DNA of 15,101 nt from Anaerolineae bacterium (GTDB lineage Bacteria; Chloroflexota; Anaerolineae; Anaerolineales; Villigracilaceae): positions 4,110-19,210 of the forward strand of contig DNDO01000042.1 in the NCBI GenBank assembly GCA_003484265.1. The letters are read 5' to 3'. Of the stretch, positions 1 to 5,402 are shown piece after piece. How positions within the stretch are numbered: the stretch's first letter is position 1; the number at the start of each line of letters is the position of its first letter. Made by a program: the position numbers and the translations under genes. The notes under the pieces are model-generated. The model was given only the letters and a program-made list of their open reading frames with translations. It searched no databases and was not told where the DNA came from.

Positions 1-19
1 ACTCAACCAATGGGTTTAT

Positions 20-1309
20 TTACGAATTCAAAGATTGATTTAGATCCCAAAGAATATCTTCAATGTCTTCAAGACCGATGCTCAAACGAATGAAATCGGG
101 ACTCACACCCGCGGCTTTTTGTTCTTCATCCGAAAGCTGGGAGTGCGTGGTGCTGGCGGGATGAATGGCAAGCGACTTGGCGTCGCCAAAGTTTGCAACG
201 TGGGTGAATAACTTCAGGTTGTTGATGAATTTTGCGCCGGCTTCACGCCCGCCTTTGACGCCGAAGCCGAGCACCGCGCTCGAGCCTTTCGGTAGATATT
301 TTTGAGCGCGCTCGTAATCGGGATGATTCGGCAATCCCGAATACGTGACCCAGGCGACTTGTAGATGATCCGCTAAAAACTCAGCCACAGCTTGCGCGTT
401 CTGAACGTGACGTTCCATGCGCAGGGATAACGTCTCAAGTCCCTGGACAAACATCCACGAGTTGAACGGCGACTGGCAGGTTCCGAGATCGCGCAGGATT
501 CCCGCGCGCGCTTTGGAGATGAACGCCAGCGGACCAAAGTCCTCGGCATAGACGACATCATGATACGAAGGGTCGGGGGTGTTGAAATTCTTATGCCGTT
601 CGCTTTTTCCCCAATTGAACTTGCCGCTGTCCACGATCACACCGCCAATGGATGTGCCGTGACCGCCAATGTATTTGGATGTGGAGTGAAGGATGATATG
701 CGCTCCCCACTCGAATGGACGACACAGGTATGGCGTGGCAACTGTATTGTCGATCATCAAAGGCAGGTGAAATGCCTGCGCGATCTTTGCCACCTCATCG
801 AACGGGAACACATTGGCAAACGGATTGCTGATGGTCTCGCCGAAGAGCAATTTTGTATTCGGTTGAATTGCCTTGCGAAAATTTTCAGGGTCTGACGGGT
901 CAACCAGGGTCACGTCAATGCCCAAACGCGGGAATGTATATTTGAACTGGCTGATCGTCCCGCCGTAGAGTGTTGCAGAAGAAACGATATGATCGCCAGC
1001 TTCACAAATGGCAAGGATGGCAGTAGTCTGTGCGGCGTGACCTGAACTCGTTTCTATCGCGCCCACTCCGCCTTCGAGCGCGGTGATGCGCTGCTCGACA
1101 ACGTTCGATGTCGGGTTGCCGATGCGCGTATAAATGTTGCCTGACTCCTGTAAGGCGAACAAACGAGCGGCGCGGTCCGTGCTTTGCAGGTCATACGCGC
1201 TGGTTTGATACAACGGCACGGCGATACTTCCCGTTGTTGCTTCGGGGTCGTACCCCGCGTGTAACTGCCGCGTGGTGAAGCCAAATTGACGTTCTTTTGT
1301 TTTGGACAT
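20..1309 (-). CDS. metY: O-acetylhomoserine sulfhydrylase (aminocarboxypropyltransferase)
   Basis: This PLP enzyme of the Cys/Met-metabolism family makes homocysteine from O-acetylhomoserine and sulfide in the cytoplasm, the direct-sulfhydrylation route to methionine. The 429-aa product has the usual family length. It starts with the typical FTTRQLHAGYDPEATTGSIA segment, has NIYTRIGNPTSNVVEQRITALEG near residues 60-80 (shown here as two overlapping family motifs), and has the PLP-binding lysine at about K212 in HSTSKYIGGHGTSIGG. The start ATG follows AAGGAGAG (1314-1321) at good spacing. The gene sits downstream of asd on the same strand behind a SAM-I riboswitch, which supports a methionine role rather than cysteine synthesis. 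An O-succinylhomoserine enzyme (MetZ) is the main alternative, but length and N-terminus favour MetY. The TAA stop lies just inside the window edge, so no terminator can be judged. Confidence 0.95.
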   Translation of the reverse strand: MSKTKERQFGFTTRQLHAGYDPEATTGSIAVPLYQTSAYDLQSTDRAARLFALQESGNIYTRIGNPTSNVVEQRITALEGGVGAIETSSGHAAQTTAILAICEAGDHIVSSATLYGGTISQFKYTFPRLGIDVTLVDPSDPENFRKAIQPNTKLLFGETISNPFANVFPFDEVAKIAQAFHLPLMIDNTVATPYLCRPFEWGAHIILHSTSKYIGGHGTSIGGVIVDSGKFNWGKSERHKNFNTPDPSYHDVVYAEDFGPLAFISKARAGILRDLGTCQSPFNSWMFVQGLETLSLRMERHVQNAQAVAEFLADHLQVAWVTYSGLPNHPDYERAQKYLPKGSSAVLGFGVKGGREAGAKFINNLKLFTHVANFGDAKSLAIHPASTTHSQLSDEEQKAAGVSPDFIRLSIGLEDIEDILWDLNQSLNS

Positions 1310-1313
1310 ATGA

Positions 1314-1383
1314 CTCTCCTTGAATGTGATGTATCCGCCCTTCAGGAGAAATATAAAACCTCTCCTGAAAGTACAAGAAGAGG
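1314..1383 (-). promoter_or_regulatory. Translational expression platform of the SAM riboswitch, with metY ribosome site
   Basis: Between the aptamer and metY lie four complementary segments. Anti-decoy CCTCTTCT (1383-1376) can pair with AGGAGAGG (1366-1359). TTCAGGAGA (1369-1361) is perfectly complementary over 9 bp to TCTCCTGAA (1349-1341). TCTCCTGAA can also pair with the true ribosome site TTCAAGGAGA (1324-1315) if one A is bulged. The 9-bp hairpin is followed by GGGCGG, not a T-run, so it is not an intrinsic terminator and control is probably at translation initiation. The pairings are read directly from the sequence; the switching model is inference. Confidence 0.65.
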
Positions 1384-1401
1384 TATCTGTGACGATTCCG
1401 T

Positions 1402-1526
1402 CCTCTCATCTTCCAGTGTTTGAATGACTTGCGTCATTCACTGTCGGAGTTGGCACCGTATTAGCTTTTTACTAACTGGTTGCCGAGACTTCAAAGGGCC
1501 GTTCCCTCAGTCTCTCTGGATAAGAG
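1402..1526 (-). promoter_or_regulatory. SAM-I (S-box) riboswitch aptamer
   Basis: Read on the minus strand, this segment carries the S-box core in order: CTTATCCAGAG, GAGGGAACGGCCC, TTTGAAGTCTCGGCAACC, GGTGCCAACTCC, a TGAATGAC/GTCATTCA P4 hairpin, then GAAGATGAGAGG. The outer P1 helix pairs CTCTTATC (1526-1519) with GATGAGAG (1410-1403), one G-U included. P3 is formed by TTAG around the GTAAAAAG loop region. This family binds S-adenosylmethionine and usually turns off methionine and sulfur genes. It lies 25 nt downstream of the asd stop and directly upstream of metY, so it should control metY alone and not lysC or asd. Confidence 0.95.
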
Positions 1527-1545
1527 CGAATATTTAATTGTGCGT

Positions 1546-1574
1546 GTTATATCACAAAAGATTTTCGCTGACAA
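1546..1574 (-). promoter_or_regulatory. Promoter for metY inside the 3' end of asd
   Basis: On the minus strand TTGTCA (1574-1569) and TATAAC (1551-1546) are separated by exactly 17 bp. Each matches the sigma-70 consensus at five of six positions. The -35 box and spacer lie within the last asd codons and its TGA stop (1554-1552). The predicted start near 1539 is about 13 nt before the SAM aptamer. This would let metY be transcribed independently of lysC-asd; read-through from asd remains possible. Confidence 0.6.
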
Positions 1575-2613
1575 GCAGTTCCGCGTTGTATATGGATGCG
1601 CCTGCCGCGCCGCGTATCGTATTATGCGACAATACAACAAACTTAAGATCAAAAATAGGATCGCGTCTTAAGCGGCCGACGACAGTCGTCATGCCTTTTC
1701 CTGTTAATCGGTCGAGCCGTGGTTGTGGGCGATCCGCTTCGCTGCGGACCTCGATCACGGGTCGCGGACTCGATGGCAGTTCCCTCGCTGATTCAGGTGC
1801 GACGTAATTCCGTAGAACCGCCTCAGCAGTTTCAGGGTCTGTTTGATGCGTTAGTCCAACGCTTGCACAAATCGTATGGCCATCGATCACACCTACGCGA
1901 TTCGCGTGGACACTGAATCTTATATCCGCAAGATCGATCTTATCGTTGTTGAGTTTGCCGAGCATCTTTCGCGGTTCCCATTCCACCTTTTCCTCTTCGC
2001 CGCCGTTGCCCACATTGGGGATGACGTTATCCATAATGTCGAGCGATGGGACGCCAGGGTAGCCCGCGCCCGAAAGCGCCTGCAGGGATGTGGCGAATAC
2101 CTTCTTCACACCGAATTCGTTATCCAGAACCTTGAGCGCGATGGTGAGGCCCGTGCTGGTGCAGTTGGGATTCGTAACAATGCATCCGCTCCAGCCATTG
2201 TTGGCGCGCTGTGCTTTGACGAGATGAATGTGATCGGCATTGATCTCAGGCAGCAGCAGCGGGACATCTTCGCCGCGCCGATAGGAGGACGCGTTCGAGC
2301 AAACCGCCGAGCCAGCCTTTGCGAATTGCGGTTCGAGCTCGTTGGCAATTTCAGTGTGCAACGCTGAGAAGACGATCTTTGCCTGCACGGCATCCGTGTC
2401 CGCAGGGACGATAACCATGTCTTTGGCATAATCCGGCATGGGTGTGTCCAGTATCCAGCGTGCGGCTTGGGAATATTTCTTGCCAGCTGAACGATCGGAG
2501 GCGGCGAGGGCAACCACCTTGAACCACGGATGATTATCGAGCAACGATATAAACCGCTGACCGACAGAACCTGTCGCGCCGAGCACGGCTACAGGGATTG
2601 GGGTTTGGGGCAT
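1552..2613 (-). CDS. asd: Aspartate-semialdehyde dehydrogenase, archaeal/fungal type
   Basis: This enzyme reduces aspartyl-4-phosphate to aspartate-4-semialdehyde with NADPH, the second step of the pathway to lysine, threonine and methionine. The 353-aa protein has the Rossmann motif VAVLGATGSVGQRF at its start, the active-site cysteine in TNPNCTSTG (about C151) and the catalytic histidine region HANRVGVIDGH (about residues 236-246). GATGSVGQRF, the cysteine context and the length resemble the archaeal/eukaryotic subgroup rather than the E. coli or Gram-positive type. A longer frame reaches 2655, but AAGGAGAAATCATC directly precedes the ATG at 2613, so that start was chosen. It follows lysC by 56 nt on the same strand and is probably co-transcribed with it. 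Its last codons overlap the predicted metY promoter. Confidence 0.95.
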   Translation of the reverse strand: MPQTPIPVAVLGATGSVGQRFISLLDNHPWFKVVALAASDRSAGKKYSQAARWILDTPMPDYAKDMVIVPADTDAVQAKIVFSALHTEIANELEPQFAKAGSAVCSNASSYRRGEDVPLLLPEINADHIHLVKAQRANNGWSGCIVTNPNCTSTGLTIALKVLDNEFGVKKVFATSLQALSGAGYPGVPSLDIMDNVIPNVGNGGEEEKVEWEPRKMLGKLNNDKIDLADIRFSVHANRVGVIDGHTICASVGLTHQTDPETAEAVLRNYVAPESARELPSSPRPVIEVRSEADRPQPRLDRLTGKGMTTVVGRLRRDPIFDLKFVVLSHNTIRGAAGASIYNAELLVSENLL

Positions 2614-2642
2614 GATGATTTCTCCTTGGGTAATGGTCGGGG

Positions 2643-2656
2643 CATGATATATCATG
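2643..2656. repeat. Perfect 14-bp palindrome in the lysC-asd spacer
   Basis: CATGATATATCATG is self-complementary over all 14 bp and lies in the 56-nt gap between lysC and asd, upstream of the asd ribosome site. It could be an operator half-site pair or a small RNA stem, or chance. No promoter boxes around it convinced me. Confidence 0.35.
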
Positions 2657-2669
2657 TGACTATGTGTTA

Positions 2670-4088
2670 TTAAACGATCAACTCATGCAGAGCTCTCACA
2701 GCGAATTCGGTGTCTATCGTCTCGACCACCATTGAGATGGAAACATCGGACGAGCCGTGTGCTATCGCGAGAACGTTGATTTCCTTGTTACCGAGCTTGC
2801 TGAATATTTTTCCTGCCACGCCGGGCGTGTTGCGCGTGCCCGAACCGACGGCGGTGATGATGGCAACCTCTTCCGTTGCCCAGACGCGGTCTATATCGCG
2901 GACGGAAAGTTCCAAAGCGAAATTCTTTTCCAGCGCATCCAACACCTGCTTCGCGGATTCAGACGGAACAGCAAAACAAATCGACTGCTCCGATGATGCC
3001 TGTGTGATGAGCGGAACGCTTGTGCCCGTGGATGCCACTGCGCCGAAGGCGCGCGCTGCCACGCCGGGGACGCCCAGCATACCGCGCCCTTCAATGGTGA
3101 CAAGTCTTTGGTTGCGGATGGCGGTCACGGCTTTGATGACTCGTCCGTTGGTTTTGCCGTTCGATCCGTTCGCTTTCAAGCGCGTGCCAGGGTGGGACGG
3201 GTTGAAAGTGTTGCAAATTCTGAGTTCGATGCCCGCTTCCACAACTGGGCGGATGGTCTTGGGGTGCAACACTTTCGCGCCGTAATAAGCGAGTTCTGCG
3301 ATCTCGCCATAACTGATCTCGGGCAATGTCCTGGCTTCCTTCACAATGCGCGGATCGGACGTCATTACGCCATTCACGTCGGTCCAGATCCAGACCTCAT
3401 TGGCGGGGAGGACAGAAGCGATGATCGCGGCAGAGTAGTCGCTCCCGCCTCGTCCGAGGGTGGTTATGACGCCTTCTGGGGTCGCGCCGATGAATCCACT
3501 CGTGATGGGAATAAAGCCATCATCCATTATAGGATTCAATAACCCCCGCGTCTTTTCTGTCGTGACATTGAAATCGGGATGCGCGTTTTGAAAGTGGTCA
3601 TTGGTGATAATGAATTCGCTCGACTCGATGGCTTTGGATCTGACCCCCGAATCGTGAACAATGGCTCCCAACAATCGCAGACTCATTCGCTCGCCTAGCG
3701 ACGCCACTGCATCCATCGCGCGCGGACTGGCTTCGCCAAGCACAGCGATCGCTTTGCAGAGATTCACGAGTGACTTGATATACACCTCAATTTCTGTTTT
3801 GGTCTTTTCGCGCAGATCCTCGTCCTTGATGAGTGCATCTGCGGCGGAGAAGTGTTTCTCTCTCAGCATGGACTCTGTCTCTGCAAGTGAATCAACTGTC
3901 CCTTGCGCAGCGGATGCGGCTGAGTCCAGTAATAGATTCGTCACGCCAGACATGGCAGAGGTCACAACGACGACCCTGTCCCAATCTTTTTTTGCATCCC
4001 GAATGATCTGCGTTGCCTTGACGAGCGCATCCACAGACCCAACGGATGTGCCTCCGAATTTCATTATGAGCGTTTTACCTTCTGGCAT
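2670..4088 (-). CDS. lysC: Aspartate kinase, monofunctional, ThrA-like
   Basis: This kinase phosphorylates aspartate to commit it to the lysine, threonine and methionine pathways. The 472-aa protein has the kinase motif MKFGGTSVGS (residues 9-18), TLGRGGSDYSAA, DVNGVMTSDPRIV and YYGAKVLHPKTIRPV. Two C-terminal ACT domains follow from about residue 330 (GRGMLGVPGVAARAFGAV and GTRNTPGVAGKIFSKLG). The ACT region, including LITQASSEQSICFAVP, resembles the kinase half of ThrA more than short LysC proteins, but no homoserine dehydrogenase domain follows. Feedback by threonine and/or lysine is therefore expected (inference). The ribosome site before ATG 4088 is weak (GAGAGAAT). It is the first gene behind a threonine-rich attenuator and precedes asd. 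Confidence 0.95.
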   Translation of the reverse strand: MPEGKTLIMKFGGTSVGSVDALVKATQIIRDAKKDWDRVVVVTSAMSGVTNLLLDSAASAAQGTVDSLAETESMLREKHFSAADALIKDEDLREKTKTEIEVYIKSLVNLCKAIAVLGEASPRAMDAVASLGERMSLRLLGAIVHDSGVRSKAIESSEFIITNDHFQNAHPDFNVTTEKTRGLLNPIMDDGFIPITSGFIGATPEGVITTLGRGGSDYSAAIIASVLPANEVWIWTDVNGVMTSDPRIVKEARTLPEISYGEIAELAYYGAKVLHPKTIRPVVEAGIELRICNTFNPSHPGTRLKANGSNGKTNGRVIKAVTAIRNQRLVTIEGRGMLGVPGVAARAFGAVASTGTSVPLITQASSEQSICFAVPSESAKQVLDALEKNFALELSVRDIDRVWATEEVAIITAVGSGTRNTPGVAGKIFSKLGNKEINVLAIAHGSSDVSISMVVETIDTEFAVRALHELIV

Positions 4089-4102
4089 ATTCTCTCTTTT
4101 CT

Positions 4103-4139
4103 CCCCTCTCCTTTCGGACGTGTGCTGAAAGCAGAGGGG
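4103..4139 (-). repeat. Stem-loop in the lysC 5' untranslated region
   Basis: CCCCTCT (4103-4109) pairs with AGAGGGG (4133-4139), and CTTTC (4111-4115) with GAAAG (4127-4131), around a single C-C mismatch and an 11-nt loop. In the mRNA the purine-rich side carries an AAGGAG-like stretch and ends 14 nt before the lysC ATG. It has no U-tract. It could influence lysC translation or be a relic of a dispersed intergenic repeat. Confidence 0.45.
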
Positions 4140-4156
4140 CAGGGTGAGGTCAAAAT

Positions 4157-4185
4157 AAAAAAACGCCCCACGTTTCCGTGAGGCG
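4157..4185 (-). terminator. Intrinsic terminator of the threonine-type attenuator
   Basis: On the minus strand CGCCTCACG (4185-4177) pairs with CGTGGGGCG (4172-4164) across a GAAA tetraloop, with one G-U in 9 bp. Seven T follow (4163-4157), then ATTTT. It lies between the leader peptide and lysC and ends 69 nt before the lysC ATG, so it is placed to terminate early. CCTCACGG (4183-4176) in its 5' arm is also exactly complementary to a segment in the leader ORF. Confidence 0.85.
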
Positions 4186-4213
4186 CTGTGTGTTTCGAGA
4201 GTAACTGCTTCAG

Positions 4214-4291
4214 TTACTTCTTTGGATGCACAAATACCTCACGGGGAAGGTGAGTAGTTGTGGTCATCATAGTGAAGTGTGCCGAGTTCAT
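4214..4291 (-). CDS. Threonine-rich attenuator leader peptide
   Basis: This is a 25-codon ORF with core MMTTTTHLPREV and end VHPKK. It has four consecutive threonine codons (ACC ACA ACT ACT) and one earlier threonine, plus three Met and two Lys codons, all end products of the aspartate pathway. The ATG at 4291 lies 2-3 nt from the predicted transcription start, which would make the message essentially leaderless. An internal in-frame ATG-ATG pair at 4270/4267 gives an 18-aa alternative. Neither start has a Shine-Dalgarno. Position between promoter and terminator, codon content and overlap with the pairing segments support a leader role. No function in trans is implied. Confidence 0.75.
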   Translation of the reverse strand: MNSAHFTMMTTTTHLPREVFVHPKK

Positions 4292-4301
4292 GTTGGACGG
4301 T

Positions 4302-4330
4302 ATTCTATGCGGGTGAGCGGATTGAGTCAA
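4302..4330 (-). promoter_or_regulatory. Promoter of the lysC-asd operon
   Basis: On the minus strand TTGACT (4330-4325) and TAGAAT (4307-4302) are separated by 17 bp, a near-consensus sigma-70 promoter. The start site would be about 4294-4293, just before the leader-peptide ATG at 4291. Confidence 0.75.
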
Positions 4331-4340
4331 GGGATGTGAT

Positions 4341-4370
4341 TTGGGTAAATTGCGTTATGGACTGTATAAT
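4341..4370 (+). promoter_or_regulatory. Candidate promoter of the lipoprotein gene
   Basis: A perfect TATAAT (4365-4370) is preceded at 18 bp by TTGGGT (4341-4346), a weak -35 box. A start near 4377 would leave a 5' leader of about 160 nt before the lipoprotein ATG. The leader holds a palindrome (4384-4401) and an AGACGG/CCGTCT stem (4433-4450). It diverges from the lysC promoter just upstream. Confidence 0.45.
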
Positions 4371-4383
4371 AACAATTATCAAG

Positions 4384-4401
4384 GCTAAACTTTAGTTTAG
4401 C
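4384..4401. repeat. AT-rich palindrome next to the lipoprotein promoter
   Basis: GCTAAACT and AGTTTAGC form 8-bp arms around TT. It lies at about +7 to +25 from the predicted start, where an operator might sit. A run of T follows 10 nt later (4411-4416), so a weak terminator is another reading. It has low GC for a stable stem. Confidence 0.35.
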
Positions 4402-4537
4402 AAAATTTATTTTTTGACCGTGTTTGGTGATTAGACGGGACTCGCCGTCTATAAGCAGTTATACGTAATGAGCCTTCAAAACACTAGTTAGGTGGCAATT
4501 TGAAAAACGCCAATTCAAATTAAGGAGGAACTTCGCC

Positions 4538-4867
4538 ATGAAAAGAACTATTGTATTCATTTCAATATTGGTAATCCTGCTGGCAGGGTGCAGTCCGGGT
4601 GGTCCATCTAACAGCCAGGCTAAAGAAGTCATTTTTGGTGTCTATTTCAAAGATGCGAGTATTCTTGAAAAACGCCATTGTGAATTGACCCCTGAGATGG
4701 AAGAAGAAGGGAAAACAAGTGTATGGTTAGTCAGGTATAAATTTAAGGACTCAGGGACGGAAGGGGTGATGTTATTGAGCAAGGAAGATTCAGAAGATTA
4801 TCCCTGGATACCGTATATGTTGATGGCAGGAGTAAATGAAGATACGCTGCAAAGAAGATGCCCGTAA
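4538..4867 (+). CDS. Small putative lipoprotein of unknown function
   Basis: The 109-aa product starts with a lipoprotein signal peptide: MKR, a hydrophobic stretch TIVFISILVIL, and lipobox LLAGC with the modified cysteine at C18. It is probably an exported, membrane-anchored protein. A polar Ser/Gly/Pro linker follows, then an acidic, lysine-rich domain of about 85 residues with SKEDSEDYPW near residues 83-92 and a C-terminal RRCP. I do not recognise the domain. An AAGGAGG ribosome site lies 9 nt before ATG 4538. It is more AT-rich than its neighbours and lies alone between two biosynthetic operons, between a GTTAGGT box (4487-4493) and an attC-like repeat. This suggests an acquired gene cassette (inference). 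Confidence 0.75.
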   Translation: MKRTIVFISILVILLAGCSPGGPSNSQAKEVIFGVYFKDASILEKRHCELTPEMEEEGKTSVWLVRYKFKDSGTEGVMLLSKEDSEDYPWIPYMLMAGVNEDTLQRRCP

Positions 4868-4869
4868 AT

Positions 4870-4953
4870 ATGGGCGGGTTGATGATATCTGAGTCAGATT
4901 CAGAAACGTATCCATGGCAAATATATGGAGCGCTGGGGATAAGGTGCCCATAA
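4870..4953 (+). pseudogene. Decayed duplicate of the lipoprotein C-terminal end
   Basis: A 27-codon frame directly after the lipoprotein stop reads GGLMISESDSETYPWQIYGA and ends in IRCP. It matches the end of the gene just upstream: GVMLLSKEDSEDYPWIPY, then RRCP. At DNA level gattcagaa recurs 110 bp apart (4787 and 4897), and the following tatcc-tgg is shared. Both copies stop right after Cys-Pro. The fragment lacks a signal peptide and a ribosome site, so it is best read as a remnant of a tandem paralogue, not a working gene. Confidence 0.55.
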
Positions 4954-5002
4954 CAGATCATTATGTTGTCATTGGTGATTATTTTTTGGTGAACGAATGC
5001 CT

Positions 5003-5130
5003 CCTAACATAGCGTGCAGCTGACGTGTGGGATTCTGCACGCTTTACTAGCATTTTTCTCGTTTCGAGTTTATCTACATCCTAGGCCGAGTCAACAGCCA
5101 CCCACACGCAGCTAACGCAAACCCTTAGAA
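5003..5130 (+). repeat. attC-like imperfect inverted repeat (possible integron cassette recombination site)
   Basis: The left arm starts CCTAACA and contains GCGTGCAGCTGACGTGTGGG (5012-5031). The right arm's complement reads GCGTTAGCTGCGTGTGGG (5118-5101) and the element ends ..CTTAGAA. Arms pair with an unpaired A and a small bulge on the left side, the asymmetry typical of folded attC sites. The 128-nt length is in the attC range. Both terminal boxes are degenerate relative to RYYYAAC and GTTRRRY. The centre holds a CTCG-TTT-CGAG hairpin, and an alternative GCGTGCAG/CTGCACGC stem exists (5012-5042). A dispersed chromosomal repeat is the alternative. Confidence 0.5.
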
Positions 5131-5235
5131 TTAATATTGGAAAACGTCCTGAATTGGGTTTGAACCCTTAACCGCTGGGTTCCTGACACAAGTTCTATTC
5201 ATGTAAGCCATATTCCGAAATCATCCTTCCGCCCC

Positions 5236-5263
5236 TTGACTTATTCTCAAATCGTTCTATAAT
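5236..5263 (+). promoter_or_regulatory. Promoter of the ilv-leu operon
   Basis: TTGACT (5236-5241) and a perfect TATAAT (5258-5263) are separated by 16 bp. The start site should be near A5270, about 13 nt upstream of the leader-peptide ATG. Confidence 0.8.
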
Positions 5264-5282
5264 CGGGCGAAACCTACAGCCC

Positions 5283-5384
5283 ATGAATCTGTTGTACACA
5301 CTCTCCCTTATTATTGTCGTCCTTGTAGTCCTTATTATTAAAGGACAATTTTCGGTTAGGATGGCAACGGTGAGAGTGAAATAA
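5283..5384 (+). CDS. BCAA-rich attenuator leader peptide
   Basis: This 33-codon ORF begins MNLLYTLS and has an uninterrupted block LIIVVLVVLII (codons 9-19). In that block every codon specifies Leu, Ile or Val, so all three amino acids are sensed. The tail is charged (VRMATVRVK). It starts about 13 nt after the predicted transcription start and has no Shine-Dalgarno. Its stop lies 18 nt before the terminator hairpin. Codon content and position match ilv leader peptides; the hydrophobic block is not evidence of a membrane protein here. Confidence 0.85.
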   Translation: MNLLYTLSLIIVVLVVLIIKGQFSVRMATVRVK

Positions 5385-5402
5385 TACTCACGGTCAAAGC
5401 AA

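Larger units (their letters stand above)
4157..4294 (-). promoter_or_regulatory. Threonine-type transcription attenuator leader of lysC-asd
   Basis: The leader RNA holds four segments with classic attenuator pairing. Segment 1, CTCAC, lies in codons 13-14 just after the threonine codons. Segment 2, CCGTGAGG (4244-4237), can pair either with segment 1 (GTGAG with CTCAC) or with segment 3, CCTCACGG (4183-4176), over 8 perfect bp. Segment 3 is the 5' arm of the terminator and segment 4 its 3' arm. A further hairpin, AGTAACTG/CAGTTACT (4218-4200), overlaps the leader stop codon. A ribosome stalled on threonine codons would cover segment 1 and leave 2 free to pair with 3, allowing read-through. 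The pairings are visible; the mechanism is inferred from the E. coli thr and ilv attenuators. Confidence 0.8.

Noticed and set aside
1341..1369. Intrinsic terminator for the SAM riboswitch
   Set aside because: The perfect 9-bp hairpin is followed by GGGCGG without a T-run, so a translational platform is preferred.
4157..4294. T-box or lysine riboswitch as the lysC leader
   Set aside because: No T-box AGGGTGGNACCGCG motif and no L-box core was seen. The short Thr-codon ORF and pairing segments explain the region better.
5145..5190. tRNA-like T-arm sequence GGGTTCAAACCC on the minus strand
   Set aside because: The presumed T-stem does not pair properly beyond 2-3 bp, and no acceptor, D-arm or anticodon arm could be placed. 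Not called as a tRNA.
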